The notes: generated from the sequence alone by a model not told the origin. Numbered from the stretch's first letter, positions 1 through 7,245 are shown. The stretch: DNA of 10,263 bases from Lachnospiraceae bacterium UBA3287 (GCA_002362155.1 DETN01000013.1:686-10948), one strand, 5' to 3'. Made by a program: numbers and translations.

Positions 1-500
1 TTTCCCTGATCGAATCCGAGAAGCTCTTCTCCGCTCTGGTAAAGGACAAGCTGGATGCCATGAAGAAAGAGGGCAAGTACAGCGGCAAGTTCAGCGCTCT
101 GCACCACTTCTTCGGTTATGAAGGAAGATGCGCATTCCCGTCCAACTTCGACGCTGACTACTGCTACTCCCTGGGCTACAACGCATTCATGCTGATCCAG
201 TACGGCTACACCGGATATCTTTCCAAGGTCTCCAACCTGTCCAAGCCCGCAGAAGAGTGGGTGGCCGGCGGCATGCCCATCACCAAGATGATGAACATGG
301 AAAGAAGACACGGCGAAGACAAGCCCGTTATCAGAAAGGCTCTGGTAGAGCTGGACGGCAAGCCCTTCAAGTATTTCGAAGCACACAGGGCAGAATGGGC
401 TGTCAAGACAGAGTTCACATTCCCCGGCGCAATCCAGTACTACGGCCCCGCTGAGGTCTGCGATCTGACCACCAGGACTCTGGCTCTGGAAAAGGGCTGA
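1..500 (+). CDS. pfp: Pyrophosphate--fructose 6-phosphate 1-phosphotransferase, C-terminal part (partial)
   Basis: This is the 3' end of a gene that begins before the window; the open frame runs from base 3 to a TGA at 498-500, giving 165 residues. The enzyme reversibly phosphorylates fructose 6-phosphate with pyrophosphate instead of ATP in cytoplasmic glycolysis and gluconeogenesis. The visible part matches the C-terminal third of the long (about 550 residue) PFP type found in clostridia, spirochaetes and plants. Recognisable blocks are HHFFGYEGRCAFPSNFDADY, the GYTGYL segment, the PVIRKALVELDGKPF segment and the closing FPGAIQYYGP block. Catalytic GGDD-type motifs would lie upstream and cannot be seen. 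Codon use is strongly biased (AAG, CTG, GAC, TTC), as expected for a highly expressed glycolytic gene. A hairpin terminator follows, so it is the last gene of its transcript. The family call is confident; the full length is unknown. Confidence 0.92.
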   Translation, partial: SLIESEKLFSALVKDKLDAMKKEGKYSGKFSALHHFFGYEGRCAFPSNFDADYCYSLGYNAFMLIQYGYTGYLSKVSNLSKPAEEWVAGGMPITKMMNMERRHGEDKPVIRKALVELDGKPFKYFEAHRAEWAVKTEFTFPGAIQYYGPAEVCDLTTRTLALEKG

Positions 501-555
501 TCATTCTGACAGGCGGATCTGATCCGCAGGAAGAAAAGCACTTATAACAATTAGA

Positions 556-590
556 GATGCCCTCCGGCTTTCCGGCCGGAGGGCATCTTT
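556..590 (+). terminator. Intrinsic terminator after pfp
   Basis: A perfect 13-bp stem pairs 556-568 (GATGCCCTCCGGC) with 575-587 across a 6-base loop and is followed by a short T run. It lies 56 bases after the pfp stop and 38 bases before the MATE gene, so it separates the two units. A second small palindrome (GCGGAT at 513-518 with ATCCGC at 522-527) sits just after the pfp stop. It has no T run and may only protect the mRNA 3' end. Confidence 0.88.
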
Positions 591-627
591 ATGAGAAAAA
601 CACGGTGACAGGAAAGAGAAGAAGGAC

Positions 628-1986
628 ATGACAGACAGAAAAAAATTTCAGACAGACCCCCTTCACGATCCCATACTGAAAGGCATGCTGATCCTGGGAA
701 TGCCGGTGGCTCTTTCGGCCCTTCTGACCATGCTCTTTTCCTGCGCCGATACGGTGGTCATAGGACGCTTCGGCCATCCCGGGGCCATCACGGCCATCGG
801 GGTATCCGCCTCGGTGCTGAATCTTCTGGTGGGCGGCCTGACGGCCCTGGCGGCGGGCGTTACGGTGACCGCGGGAAATCTCTACGGCCAGGGGAGAAAG
901 GACCGTGTCCGGGAGCTGGCCCAGACCCTGCCCCTGACGGCTCTTTTCCTGGGGGCCCTTCTTTCCCTCTTTGCCCTTTCGGCTTCCCGCCCTATCCTCC
1001 TTGCCCTCAACTGTCCGCCGCAGGCCCTGGCGGATGCCCTGGTCTATTTCAGGATCTATTTCTGCGGGGTGCCCTTTACCATGGTCAGCACCTTTCTGTC
1101 CGCCCTGCTGCAGGCCAGGGGAGATTCCTTTACCCCCTTCTGCCTGCAGATGGCAGCTTCCCTCCTCAACATCCTGCTGAACCTCCTGTTTGTTATCGTC
1201 TTTGACTGGAACGTGGCCGGCGTAGCCCTTGCTACGGTGATTTCCCAGTTCCTTCTGGCGGCGGCGGTCCTTTTTCTCATGACCGGGCAGGAGAATGAGC
1301 TGAAGCTGGACCTTTTATCCTGCACCTTCTTTCACCGCACCGGGAGCCTCTTCTCCATAGGTATTCCCTCCTCTCTGGAGGGCATGGTCCTGAACCTGTC
1401 CGGGGTGATCATCGCTTCGGTCATCAACCGTTTCGACTCTGCCGTGATCGCGGGCAACAGCATAGCCACCACCCTGGAGGGCCTGATCGTGGTCACCTTC
1501 GCAGGCTTCGAAAACGCTTCCGCCGTCTTCATTTCCCAGAACTGCGGAGCAGGCAGGCTGGACCGGGTCAGAAAGACCTACAGGATCACCGTGGCCGCCG
1601 TATTTCTTTGTGCGGAGGGGGCCGGCATCCTGATCTGGCTGGCATCGCCTGCACTGCTTGGTATCTTTACCGGGGATGAGGCTATCCGGCAGGCAGCTTC
1701 CGTAAGGCTCTTTTACATGTGCCTCTTCTTCGGACTGCTGGGCCTTATGAACGTGGTCAGCGGCTGCGTAAGGGGCCTGGGGGATGCCAGGACGCCTCTG
1801 TATATTTCCGTTCTGGGCTCTGTTTTTTTCCGCCTGGGCTGGATCTTTACCTTTGCCGCCAGGGCAGGGACCATAGAGTCGGTCTACCTTTCCTACCCCC
1901 TGTGCTGGGCACTGTGCTCTGCCCTGAATATGGCTGCCTTTGGAAGGCTCATGAAGAAGGAGGAGAAAAGAAGAAAAGATACATGA
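628..1986 (+). CDS. MATE family multidrug/metabolite efflux transporter
   Basis: The 452-residue protein has the size and hydrophobic pattern of the MATE (multi-antimicrobial extrusion) family: about twelve membrane helices in two homologous six-helix halves, with the second half starting near residue 235. The N-terminal segment (about residues 15-55: LKGMLILGMPVALSALLTML, then CADTVVIGRFG) is typical of the family, where a D-x-x-x-V/I-G stretch lies in helix 1-2. A later VSGCVRGLGDARTPLY segment matches the R/G-rich loop preceding the last helices. MATE proteins export drugs or metabolites in exchange for Na+ or H+; the substrate cannot be read from sequence. The ATG at 628 follows a purine-rich AGAAGG only two bases away and GGAAAG at 611-616, so the binding site is mediocre. 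It is a single-gene unit between two terminators. The C-terminus ends in a lysine/arginine-rich cytoplasmic tail. Confidence 0.9.
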   Translation: MTDRKKFQTDPLHDPILKGMLILGMPVALSALLTMLFSCADTVVIGRFGHPGAITAIGVSASVLNLLVGGLTALAAGVTVTAGNLYGQGRKDRVRELAQTLPLTALFLGALLSLFALSASRPILLALNCPPQALADALVYFRIYFCGVPFTMVSTFLSALLQARGDSFTPFCLQMAASLLNILLNLLFVIVFDWNVAGVALATVISQFLLAAAVLFLMTGQENELKLDLLSCTFFHRTGSLFSIGIPSSLEGMVLNLSGVIIASVINRFDSAVIAGNSIATTLEGLIVVTFAGFENASAVFISQNCGAGRLDRVRKTYRITVAAVFLCAEGAGILIWLASPALLGIFTGDEAIRQAASVRLFYMCLFFGLLGLMNVVSGCVRGLGDARTPLYISVLGSVFFRLGWIFTFAARAGTIESVYLSYPLCWALCSALNMAAFGRLMKKEEKRRKDT

Positions 1987-2019
1987 CCGGCAGGCCCTTT
2001 TCCGGTCATGACGCAGCAG

Positions 2020-2053
2020 AAAAAACGGTATGCCGGGCGGCATACCGTTTTTT
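2020..2053. terminator. Bidirectional intrinsic terminator between MATE and exonuclease III genes
   Basis: A perfect 15-bp inverted repeat pairs 2020-2034 (six A then CGGTATGCC) with 2039-2053 (GGCATACCG then six T), with a GGGC loop. Because the stem is flanked by A6 and T6, it can stop transcription from both sides and serves the two convergent genes. A second hairpin (CATGACCGG at 1982-1990 with CCGGTCATG at 2002-2010) overlaps the MATE stop codon but lacks a T run. Confidence 0.93.
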
Positions 2054-2072
2054 AAAGTACTTTTTATGGATC

Positions 2073-2900
2073 TCAGAACTCTATTTCCAGCAGGATGGGG
2101 GCGTGGTCCTGACGGGCCCCGGAGTCCATCATGTCGGATCTTGTGACCTTTTCCTTTATGCGGTCGCTGACAAGGAAATAGTCGATGCGCCAGCCCGAGT
2201 TGTTGATCTTGCTGGTCCGGATCCTCTGGGCCCACCAGGAGTAGGCGCCGGGAAGATCTCCGTGGACGTGGCGGAAGGTGTCTGTAAAACCTTTTGAGAG
2301 GAGGTTGGTGAAGCCTTCTCTTTCCTCGTCGGTAAAGCCGGCCGACATGTGGTTGGCGGCAGGGTTTGCCAGGTCGATCTCTTCGTGGGCCACGTTGTAG
2401 TCTCCGCAGGCGATGACCGGTTTTACGGCGTCCAGACCGGAAAGGTAATCAGCATATTTCCGGTCCCAGATCTGCCTTTCTCCGAGGCGCTTTAAGCCGT
2501 CTCCGGCGTTGGGGGTGTAGACCAGGTTGAAATAGAAGTCCTTCGTTTCCAGGGTGATCATGCGGCCTTCCAGGTCCATGGGCTGGGGTGCCCCGATCTC
2601 GGGATAGAGGGCAGAGACCTCCATGTCCTTTTTATAGAGGGCCATGGTGCCGGCGTAGCCCTTTCTGGCGGGCTCTCTGGAGCTGATCCAGGCGGTCTCA
2701 TAGTCAGGGAAGAGCCTTTCCAGGGCGGCCTTCTGCTTTGCGTTCATGCCGGCAGAGGGGAGCTTGGTCTCCTGGATGGCGATGATGTCCGCATCCTCGG
2801 CGGCTATGTTTTTAAGGACTTCTCTTGTAAGAAGGGCCCTGGGACTGTCGGAAGTCAGGGCGGCGTTCAGGGAATCGATGTTCCAGGAAATAAATTTCAT
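2073..2900 (-). CDS. xth: Exodeoxyribonuclease III / AP endonuclease
   Basis: This 275-residue cytoplasmic enzyme of the exonuclease III family cuts DNA at abasic sites and removes 3' blocking groups and nucleotides in base excision repair. All key family residues are visible: N7 in SWNIDSLNA, E44 in QETKL, Y128 in YTPNA, D167 and N169 in GDYNV, D240 in WRIDYF and D265-H266 in QDHAPI. These correspond to the metal-binding and catalytic set of E. coli ExoIII (N7, E34, Y109, D151, N153, D229, H259). The length is normal for the family. The ATG at 2900 is preceded by AAGGAG (complement of 2908-2913) with 7-base spacing. It lies 65 bases downstream of the nhaC-type gene on the same strand. It may be cotranscribed with it or use the promoter noted at 2940-2948. 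It ends at a shared terminator. Confidence 0.95.
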   Translation of the reverse strand: MKFISWNIDSLNAALTSDSPRALLTREVLKNIAAEDADIIAIQETKLPSAGMNAKQKAALERLFPDYETAWISSREPARKGYAGTMALYKKDMEVSALYPEIGAPQPMDLEGRMITLETKDFYFNLVYTPNAGDGLKRLGERQIWDRKYADYLSGLDAVKPVIACGDYNVAHEEIDLANPAANHMSAGFTDEEREGFTNLLSKGFTDTFRHVHGDLPGAYSWWAQRIRTSKINNSGWRIDYFLVSDRIKEKVTRSDMMDSGARQDHAPILLEIEF

Positions 2901-2939
2901 AGGGATTCTCCTTCAGAGGGATTTCTTTGGACATACCTG

Positions 2940-2948
2940 ATTGTACCA
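2940..2948 (-). promoter_or_regulatory. Possible extended -10 promoter for xth
   Basis: On the minus strand the string TGGTACAAT forms an extended -10 element (TGn plus TACAAT, complement of 2940-2945), about 40 bases before the xth start. I do not see a good -35 hexamer at 16-18 bases. It would let xth be expressed apart from the upstream antiporter gene. Confidence 0.35.
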
Positions 2949-2965
2949 CGGAAGGCCCTGTAAAA

Positions 2966-4270
2966 TCACTCCTCTTTGTGCAGTGCGATGGACAGCACCA
3001 CGCACACCATCAGGAGGAAGGGATAGAAGAGGAAGGGGATGATCTTTACGCTGGAGATCTGGGCAAGGCCTGCCGCGATCAGGAGCTGGGCCCCGTAGGG
3101 GATAATGCCCTGGGCGATGCAGGAGCAGGTATCCAGAAGGGAGGCGGTCTCTTTTGGATCGATGCCGTATTCCTCTGTGATCTGTCTGGCAATGGGGGCC
3201 GCCATGACGATGGCCACGGTGTTGTTGGCGGTGGCCACGTCCATCAGGCAGGTCAGAAGGGAGATGCCCACAAGGCCGCCCCTGAGGCCGGAAAAATGTC
3301 CTCTGATGAAGCCCAGGATGGCGGCGAAGCCGCCGTTTTCCCGGATCAGAGCTCCGATGGAGGCTACCAGGATGGTGACGATCATGGTCTCGAACATGCC
3401 CGAGCATCCGTTGCCCATGGAGGTCAGGGCAGACACATAGGTCAGAGACCCCGTAAATGCGCCGGCGAGCAGGAAAAGGAGAATGCCGACGCCGATGACC
3501 AGGAAGACGTTGATGCCGATCACGGCCAGGACCAGGACCACGAAGTAGGGCAGGGCCTGGATGATGTTGTAGTCATAGCTGCCCATGGAAACGGCCCGGC
3601 CCCGCATGGCATAGACCACCAGGATGGCCAGGGTGATGAGGGCAGCGGGAAGAGCGATCTTTATGTTGGCCCGGAACTTGTCCTTCATCTGGACGCCCTG
3701 GGTGTTGGTGGCCGCGATGGTGGTATCGGAAATGAAGGAGAGGTTGTCTCCGAACATGGCGCCGCCGACCACGGTGCCCGTGCACAGGGCCAGGTTGAAG
3801 CCGCCGTCCTTTGCCACGGCCGCGGCGATGGGGACCAGGACGGTTATGGTGCCCACGCTGGTGCCCATGGACATGGAAATCAGGCAGGCGATGAGAAAAA
3901 GGCCCGGAATGGCAAGGCCGCCGGGGAGAATGCTGAGCAGGAGTCCCGCCGTGGAAGCAGCGCCGCCGGCCTCTTTTGCTATGCCGCCGAAGGCACCGGC
4001 AATGAGGAAGATGAAGAGCATGATGGTGATGTTGTCATCCCCTATGCCCCGGGCGCAGATATGGATCTTGTCCTCAAAGGAGCGGGACGTATTCTGGACC
4101 AGGGCCACGGCCAGGGAGATGCAGAAGGCCAGGACCACGGACATGATATAGAAGCCCATCTGTCCCTCGATGGGATGAATGTACTCGAAGTAGATGCCGT
4201 TGCCCAGGTAGAGCAGCAGAAAGATGATGATGGGCAGAAGAGCTCTGCCGCTGGGTTTTTCGGAATTCAT
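2966..4270 (-). CDS. NhaC-family Na+/H+ antiporter-like membrane protein
   Basis: The 434-residue protein has ten or more hydrophobic helices and fits the Na_H_antiporter (NhaC) family of the ion transporter superfamily. These proteins exchange internal Na+ for external H+, and some relatives exchange organic acids such as malate for lactate. Family signatures are the GTSVGT segment at residues 136-141 and GDNLSFISDTT at 174-184 followed by TQGVQMKDKFRAN, both strongly conserved in NhaC-type proteins. A second related half carries CLMDVATANNTVAIVM and the terminal GIIPYGAQLL segment. The ATG at 4270 has GGAGG (complement of 4276-4280) five bases upstream, and an extended -10 promoter lies about 35 bases further up. 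It diverges from an NSS symporter gene, which suggests a shared sodium-related role. The specific substrate is uncertain, so I give no symbol. Confidence 0.88.
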   Translation of the reverse strand: MNSEKPSGRALLPIIIFLLLYLGNGIYFEYIHPIEGQMGFYIMSVVLAFCISLAVALVQNTSRSFEDKIHICARGIGDDNITIMLFIFLIAGAFGGIAKEAGGAASTAGLLLSILPGGLAIPGLFLIACLISMSMGTSVGTITVLVPIAAAVAKDGGFNLALCTGTVVGGAMFGDNLSFISDTTIAATNTQGVQMKDKFRANIKIALPAALITLAILVVYAMRGRAVSMGSYDYNIIQALPYFVVLVLAVIGINVFLVIGVGILLFLLAGAFTGSLTYVSALTSMGNGCSGMFETMIVTILVASIGALIRENGGFAAILGFIRGHFSGLRGGLVGISLLTCLMDVATANNTVAIVMAAPIARQITEEYGIDPKETASLLDTCSCIAQGIIPYGAQLLIAAGLAQISSVKIIPFLFYPFLLMVCVVLSIALHKEE

Positions 4271-4303
4271 GGTAACCTCCGTCTTGTTTTTTCAGCAAAG
4301 GCT

Positions 4304-4312
4304 AGTATAGCA
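4304..4312 (-). promoter_or_regulatory. Extended -10 promoter for the NhaC-type gene
   Basis: The minus strand reads TGCTATACT, a TGn extension plus a TATACT -10 hexamer (complement of 4304-4309). It lies 33 bases before the start codon. The -35 region is weak, which is common for extended -10 promoters. It faces away from the NSS promoter about 45 bases off in the same intergenic stretch. Confidence 0.6.
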
Positions 4313-4353
4313 CAAAATTTACTGGAAAACAGGTTCTGTAACTTTTGTTTTTG

Positions 4354-4362
4354 TGGTATTCT
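4354..4362 (+). promoter_or_regulatory. Extended -10 promoter for the NSS transporter gene
   Basis: The sequence TGGTATTCT is an extended -10 (TGn plus TATTCT at 4357-4362) 58 bases before the NSS start codon. It follows a T-rich stretch, and no clear -35 is seen. A CTAGTA string overlaps both this promoter (4361-4366) and the divergent one (4302-4307), so a common regulator is possible but unproven. Confidence 0.45.
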
Positions 4363-4420
4363 AGTACGGCTGGTCATTTTTTCGGGGCCGGCAAATACAG
4401 AAAGATTGGAAGTCAAGCAA

Positions 4421-5785
4421 ATGGAAGAGAAAAGAAGCAGCTTTTCAGGCAAACTGGGCTATGTCCTTTCCGCGGCAGGCGCCTCGGTGGGACTGGGCAA
4501 TATATGGAGATTCCCCTATCTGGCGGCCAAGTACGGAGGAGGCATTTTCCTCCTGGTCTACATCGCCCTGGCCATGACCTTCGGCTATACCATGATCATT
4601 GCGGAGACCGCCATCGGCCGCTCTACCAAAAAGAGTCCCGTCAGCGCCTTCGCCCAGTTCGGCAGCGGCCTTCTGGAAAAGGGAGGGGGATGGATCAACG
4701 CCATTATCCCCATCCTGATCTGCCCCTATTATTCCACCATAGGAGGCTGGGTCATCAAATATTTCGTGGAATACATAAAGGGCAATAACACGGCTCTGGC
4801 CCAGGACGGATACTTTACTTCCTTTATTACCGGCGGCTATGAGGCGGAGATCTGGTTCATCGCCTTTATCCTGACAGACCTGGTCATTATCTATCTGGGC
4901 GTGGAAAACGGCATCGAAAGAGTCTCCAGGATCATGATGCCCGTCCTTCTTGTCCTGGCCATTGTCATTGCGGGCTATTCCGTCTCCCTGCCCGGCGCTC
5001 TGAAGGGCGTGAAATATTTCCTGGTCCCCAACGTGAAAAACTTCTCCTGGATGACGGTAGTCTCCGCCATGGGACAGATGTTTTACTCCCTGTCCATTGC
5101 CATGGGCATCCTGATCACCTTCGGCTCCTATATGAAGGACGATGTATCCATTGAGAGCGCCACGGTCCACGTGGAGATCTTCGATACCGGCATCGCCATG
5201 CTGGCAGGTCTGATGATCATCCCTGCCGTCTTCGCCTTCTCGGGAGGAGATCCCACCGCTCTCAACGCCGGCCCTTCCCTGATGTTCATTACCATCCCCA
5301 AGGTCCTGGAATCCACAGGTCTTGCCAGACTGGGAGGAACTCTTTTCTTCCTTCTGGTCCTCTTTGCCGCTCTGACCAGTGCCATTGCCCTGACGGAAAC
5401 GGCTGTGGCCACCATCGAGGACGAGCTGGGCATAAACCGCCATCTGGCCACCTTCGGCATGGGCGTTTTCACCATCCTTCTGGGCACCCTGTCCTCTCTG
5501 GGCTACGGTCCCCTGGACTTTATAAAGATCGCAGGCATGCAGTTCCTGGATTTCTCGGATTTTCTGACCAACTCCATCATGATGCCCATAGCGGCCTTCT
5601 GCATCTGCCTTCTGGTCACCGGCCATATGGGACTGAAGGCTGTGGAAGAGGAAGTGGAAAAGGACGGCCATCCCTTTAAGAGAAAGGGCATCTTCAGATT
5701 TATGATCCGGTATCTGAGCCCGGTCATCCTGGCCGTGATCCTTGTCAGTTCCATTGCCAGCGTGCTGGGCATCATCACCATGTAA
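4421..5785 (+). CDS. Sodium-dependent transporter, NSS/SNF family
   Basis: The 454-residue protein is a bacterial member of the neurotransmitter:sodium symporter family (the LeuT, MhsT and TnaT group), which imports amino acids or related amines with Na+. Helix 1 carries GASVGLGNIWRFPY. By family comparison with LeuT, G20, V23 and N27 fall on sodium-site positions and R30 on the outer gate, with Ser instead of Ala at position 22. Helix 8 (about residues 315-325) contains LTSAIALTE, whose Thr-Ser pair matches the Na2-site residues. About eleven to twelve helices are apparent and the length is normal for bacterial members. The frame stays open far upstream, across the antisense of the neighbouring gene. 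I place the start at ATG 4421, because GGAAG at 4408-4412 lies eight bases before it and the family-conserved N-terminus begins there. The substrate cannot be read. Confidence 0.94.
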   Translation: MEEKRSSFSGKLGYVLSAAGASVGLGNIWRFPYLAAKYGGGIFLLVYIALAMTFGYTMIIAETAIGRSTKKSPVSAFAQFGSGLLEKGGGWINAIIPILICPYYSTIGGWVIKYFVEYIKGNNTALAQDGYFTSFITGGYEAEIWFIAFILTDLVIIYLGVENGIERVSRIMMPVLLVLAIVIAGYSVSLPGALKGVKYFLVPNVKNFSWMTVVSAMGQMFYSLSIAMGILITFGSYMKDDVSIESATVHVEIFDTGIAMLAGLMIIPAVFAFSGGDPTALNAGPSLMFITIPKVLESTGLARLGGTLFFLLVLFAALTSAIALTETAVATIEDELGINRHLATFGMGVFTILLGTLSSLGYGPLDFIKIAGMQFLDFSDFLTNSIMMPIAAFCICLLVTGHMGLKAVEEEVEKDGHPFKRKGIFRFMIRYLSPVILAVILVSSIASVLGIITM

Positions 5786-5838
5786 AGAGCGGGGAGGCGA
5801 AAGCCCGGAAGGGAAGCTCTGCCCGGATACAAACAGCA

Positions 5839-5900
5839 AGAAAACAGAGGAGTCCGCTTTAATCGGCCATGGGCCGGTAAAGCGGACTCCTCTGTTTTCT
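5839..5900. terminator. Long perfect hairpin, probable terminator after NSS gene
   Basis: A 23-bp perfect inverted repeat pairs 5839-5861 with 5878-5900. The arm reads AGAAAACAGAGG and onward, and its partner ends CCTCTGTTTTCT. The 16-base loop can itself form a small stem (CGGCC at 5864-5868 with GGCCG at 5872-5876). It lies 53 bases after the NSS stop. The A4 and T4 ends fit a bidirectional intrinsic terminator, although the stem is longer than those elsewhere in the window. The next gene is on the same strand and has its own promoter. Confidence 0.75.
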
Positions 5901-5975
5901 GACCTGCCGGCCTCCCTGCTTTAAGGAAAGAGAGGCAGGAAGGCGGAGGGAATTTGCCCGAAAAAGCATGACAAT

Positions 5976-6022
5976 TGTTATAATCCGGTTGAAATAAACT
6001 GAAGATTTTGACATGATATAAG
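5976..6022 (+). promoter_or_regulatory. Two candidate extended -10 promoters before the DUF2975-like gene
   Basis: TGTTATAAT at 5976-5984 is a perfect TGn plus consensus -10. A TTGCCC at 5954-5959 is a possible -35, but the spacer of 19 is long. A second candidate, TGATATAAG, lies at 6014-6022, 33 bases before the start codon. Either or both may drive the gene. Confidence 0.6.
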
Positions 6023-6054
6023 TAGATACCTGCCGCACTGAGGGGGGAGCCGAA

Positions 6055-6540
6055 GTGGAAGACAACAAAAATTCTGTCAGCCTGCATCCCGGGATCAGAC
6101 TGATCAAAAGAACCAAATTACTGGTGATCATGGTGGCGCTTGCAGGGGTGGTCCTGTATCTGGCGGGGCCCAGACTGGTGGAGCGCCTGATGAGCAGAAG
6201 GTCGCCCCTTCTGACCGGAGCCCCCAGATACTGGGGTATGCTGATGGGGGGCTTTGTCTGCGCTGTCCTGCTTTACCGTCTGCTCTATCTTCTGTACGGT
6301 CTGCTGAACAGGGCAGAAAGGGGGAGAGTTTTGACCCGCGGATGCCTTCATGCCCTGGACGGGATCACAAGGTGCTGTTTTATGGCAGGCCTGGTCACAG
6401 GCCTGATGGGCTTTACATGTCTTCTTTCCTTCCTGGCTATCTCTGTGGCCGCCTTCTTCATGGCTCTGATCCTCCGGGTCTTCCGGCATGTTTTTGCAGC
6501 TGCGGTGGATAAGCTGGAAAAAGAGGATCACAATCCCTGA
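6055..6540 (+). CDS. Small four-helix membrane protein, DUF2975-like
   Basis: The 161-residue protein starts at GTG 6055, chosen because the strong AGGGGGGAG at 6041-6049 lies five bases before it. It has four hydrophobic segments at about residues 21-38, 61-82, 106-120 and 122-142, with positively charged stretches between the first pairs. The layout resembles DUF2975 proteins: a helix pair, then an amphipathic stretch containing RAERGRVLTRGCLHALDGI, another helix pair, and a C-terminal charged tail after an FRHVFAAAVDKLEKED segment. DUF2975 genes are often followed by a small helix-turn-helix regulator gene, which is absent here. Function is unknown; I infer only an inner-membrane location. 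It could be a different small membrane family, so the name is tentative. Its stop codon directly abuts that of msrA on the other strand. Confidence 0.7.
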   Translation: MEDNKNSVSLHPGIRLIKRTKLLVIMVALAGVVLYLAGPRLVERLMSRRSPLLTGAPRYWGMLMGGFVCAVLLYRLLYLLYGLLNRAERGRVLTRGCLHALDGITRCCFMAGLVTGLMGFTCLLSFLAISVAAFFMALILRVFRHVFAAAVDKLEKEDHNP

Positions 6541-7206
6541 TCAGGGCTTTGCCAGATGCAGAAGCTTTAAGGGAATATGGCAGTAGCCGCCGGGGTTCTT
6601 GTCCAGATATTTCTGGTGGTATTCTTCCGCCGGATAAAACTGATCCAGGGGAAGGACCTCTACGGCCAGATCCTGACCTGCCTGGGCGGCTTTTCTGTCC
6701 CAGGCTTTCTTTATGCCCGGAAGAAGGGCTTCGTCCTCATAATAGATGCCGGTCCGGTACTGAACGCCGACATCGCCCCCTTGGCGGTTGACGGACAGAG
6801 GATCGATGGACATAAAATAGTAGTCCAGAAGTTCGTCCAGGGAAAGGACGGATTCGTCGTAGACCACCCGGACGGTCTCTGCGTGGCCGCTGCCACCGCA
6901 GACATCCCGGTAAGTGGGACTTTCCGTGGAGCCGTTGGCATAGCCGGTCTCTGTCTCCAGGACTCCCGGGAACTGGTCCAGGAACTTCTGGGTCCCCCAG
7001 AAGCAGCCTCCTGCAAGATATATTGTCTTCATATTTTCCTCCTTTGCGTTTTCGCGTATCAGGGCTCTGCGTGCTTCCAGGGCTTCTTCTGCGCCTGTTT
7101 CTTCTCTTTCTGCCGGGTCCGGAGAAAGAATACCCCGCCTCAGACAAAAGAGCAGGGCAAAAAGAAGCAGAAGCCATGTCAGGGTCATGATCAGTCTCTT
7201 TGTCAT
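6541..7206 (-). CDS. msrA: Peptide-methionine (S)-S-oxide reductase with N-terminal membrane anchor
   Basis: MsrA reduces S-form methionine sulfoxide in proteins, repairing oxidative damage with electrons from thioredoxin. The catalytic domain starts near residue 59 and carries AGGCFWG with the catalytic Cys68, the GYANG and CGGSGHAE segments, NRQGGDVGVQYRTGIYY, and a C-terminal NPGGYCH with Cys209 as the probable resolving cysteine. The 221-residue form adds about 58 residues to the normal MsrA. These comprise a hydrophobic segment at about residues 5-21, Arg-Arg, and then an acidic linker. I see no lipobox before Cys21 (F at -1), so a signal anchor or signal peptide is more likely than a lipoprotein. 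The ATG at 7206 has a modest GAGG ten bases upstream. The internal ATG at 7032 has a far better site, so two forms may be made. Transcription converges on the DUF2975-like gene with no gap. Confidence 0.93.
   Translation of the reverse strand: MTKRLIMTLTWLLLLFALLFCLRRGILSPDPAEREETGAEEALEARRALIRENAKEENMKTIYLAGGCFWGTQKFLDQFPGVLETETGYANGSTESPTYRDVCGGSGHAETVRVVYDESVLSLDELLDYYFMSIDPLSVNRQGGDVGVQYRTGIYYEDEALLPGIKKAWDRKAAQAGQDLAVEVLPLDQFYPAEEYHQKYLDKNPGGYCHIPLKLLHLAKP
7030..7045 (-). promoter_or_regulatory. Strong internal Shine-Dalgarno and second start codon inside msrA
   Basis: The minus strand carries AAAGGAGG (complement of 7038-7045), five bases before an in-frame ATG at 7032-7030. That ATG begins MKTIYLAGGCFWG, exactly where ordinary cytoplasmic MsrA proteins start. 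The site is stronger than the one at the upstream start. It probably yields a cytoplasmic enzyme of 163 residues, either in addition to the anchored form or instead of it. Confidence 0.75.
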
Positions 7207-7245
7207 GGCTGTCTGTCCTCTGAAAATATTTTTTTCAGGTTTCTT

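Noticed and set aside
1315..2235. 306-codon minus-strand open frame across the MATE gene and the terminator
   Set aside because: Antisense shadow of the MATE gene, also crosses the perfect bidirectional terminator and the end of xth, and shows no family resemblance.
2927..4420. Long open frame on the plus strand antisense to the NhaC-type gene, continuous with the NSS gene
   Set aside because: It mirrors a well supported transporter gene, has a low-complexity Gly/Asp/His-rich translation typical of antisense GC-rich DNA, and the NSS family N-terminus with its ribosome binding site begins at 4421.
4445..5839. 464-codon minus-strand open frame under the NSS gene
   Set aside because: Shadow of a clearly conserved transporter; its translation is rich in Gly, Asp, His and Gln with no domain pattern.
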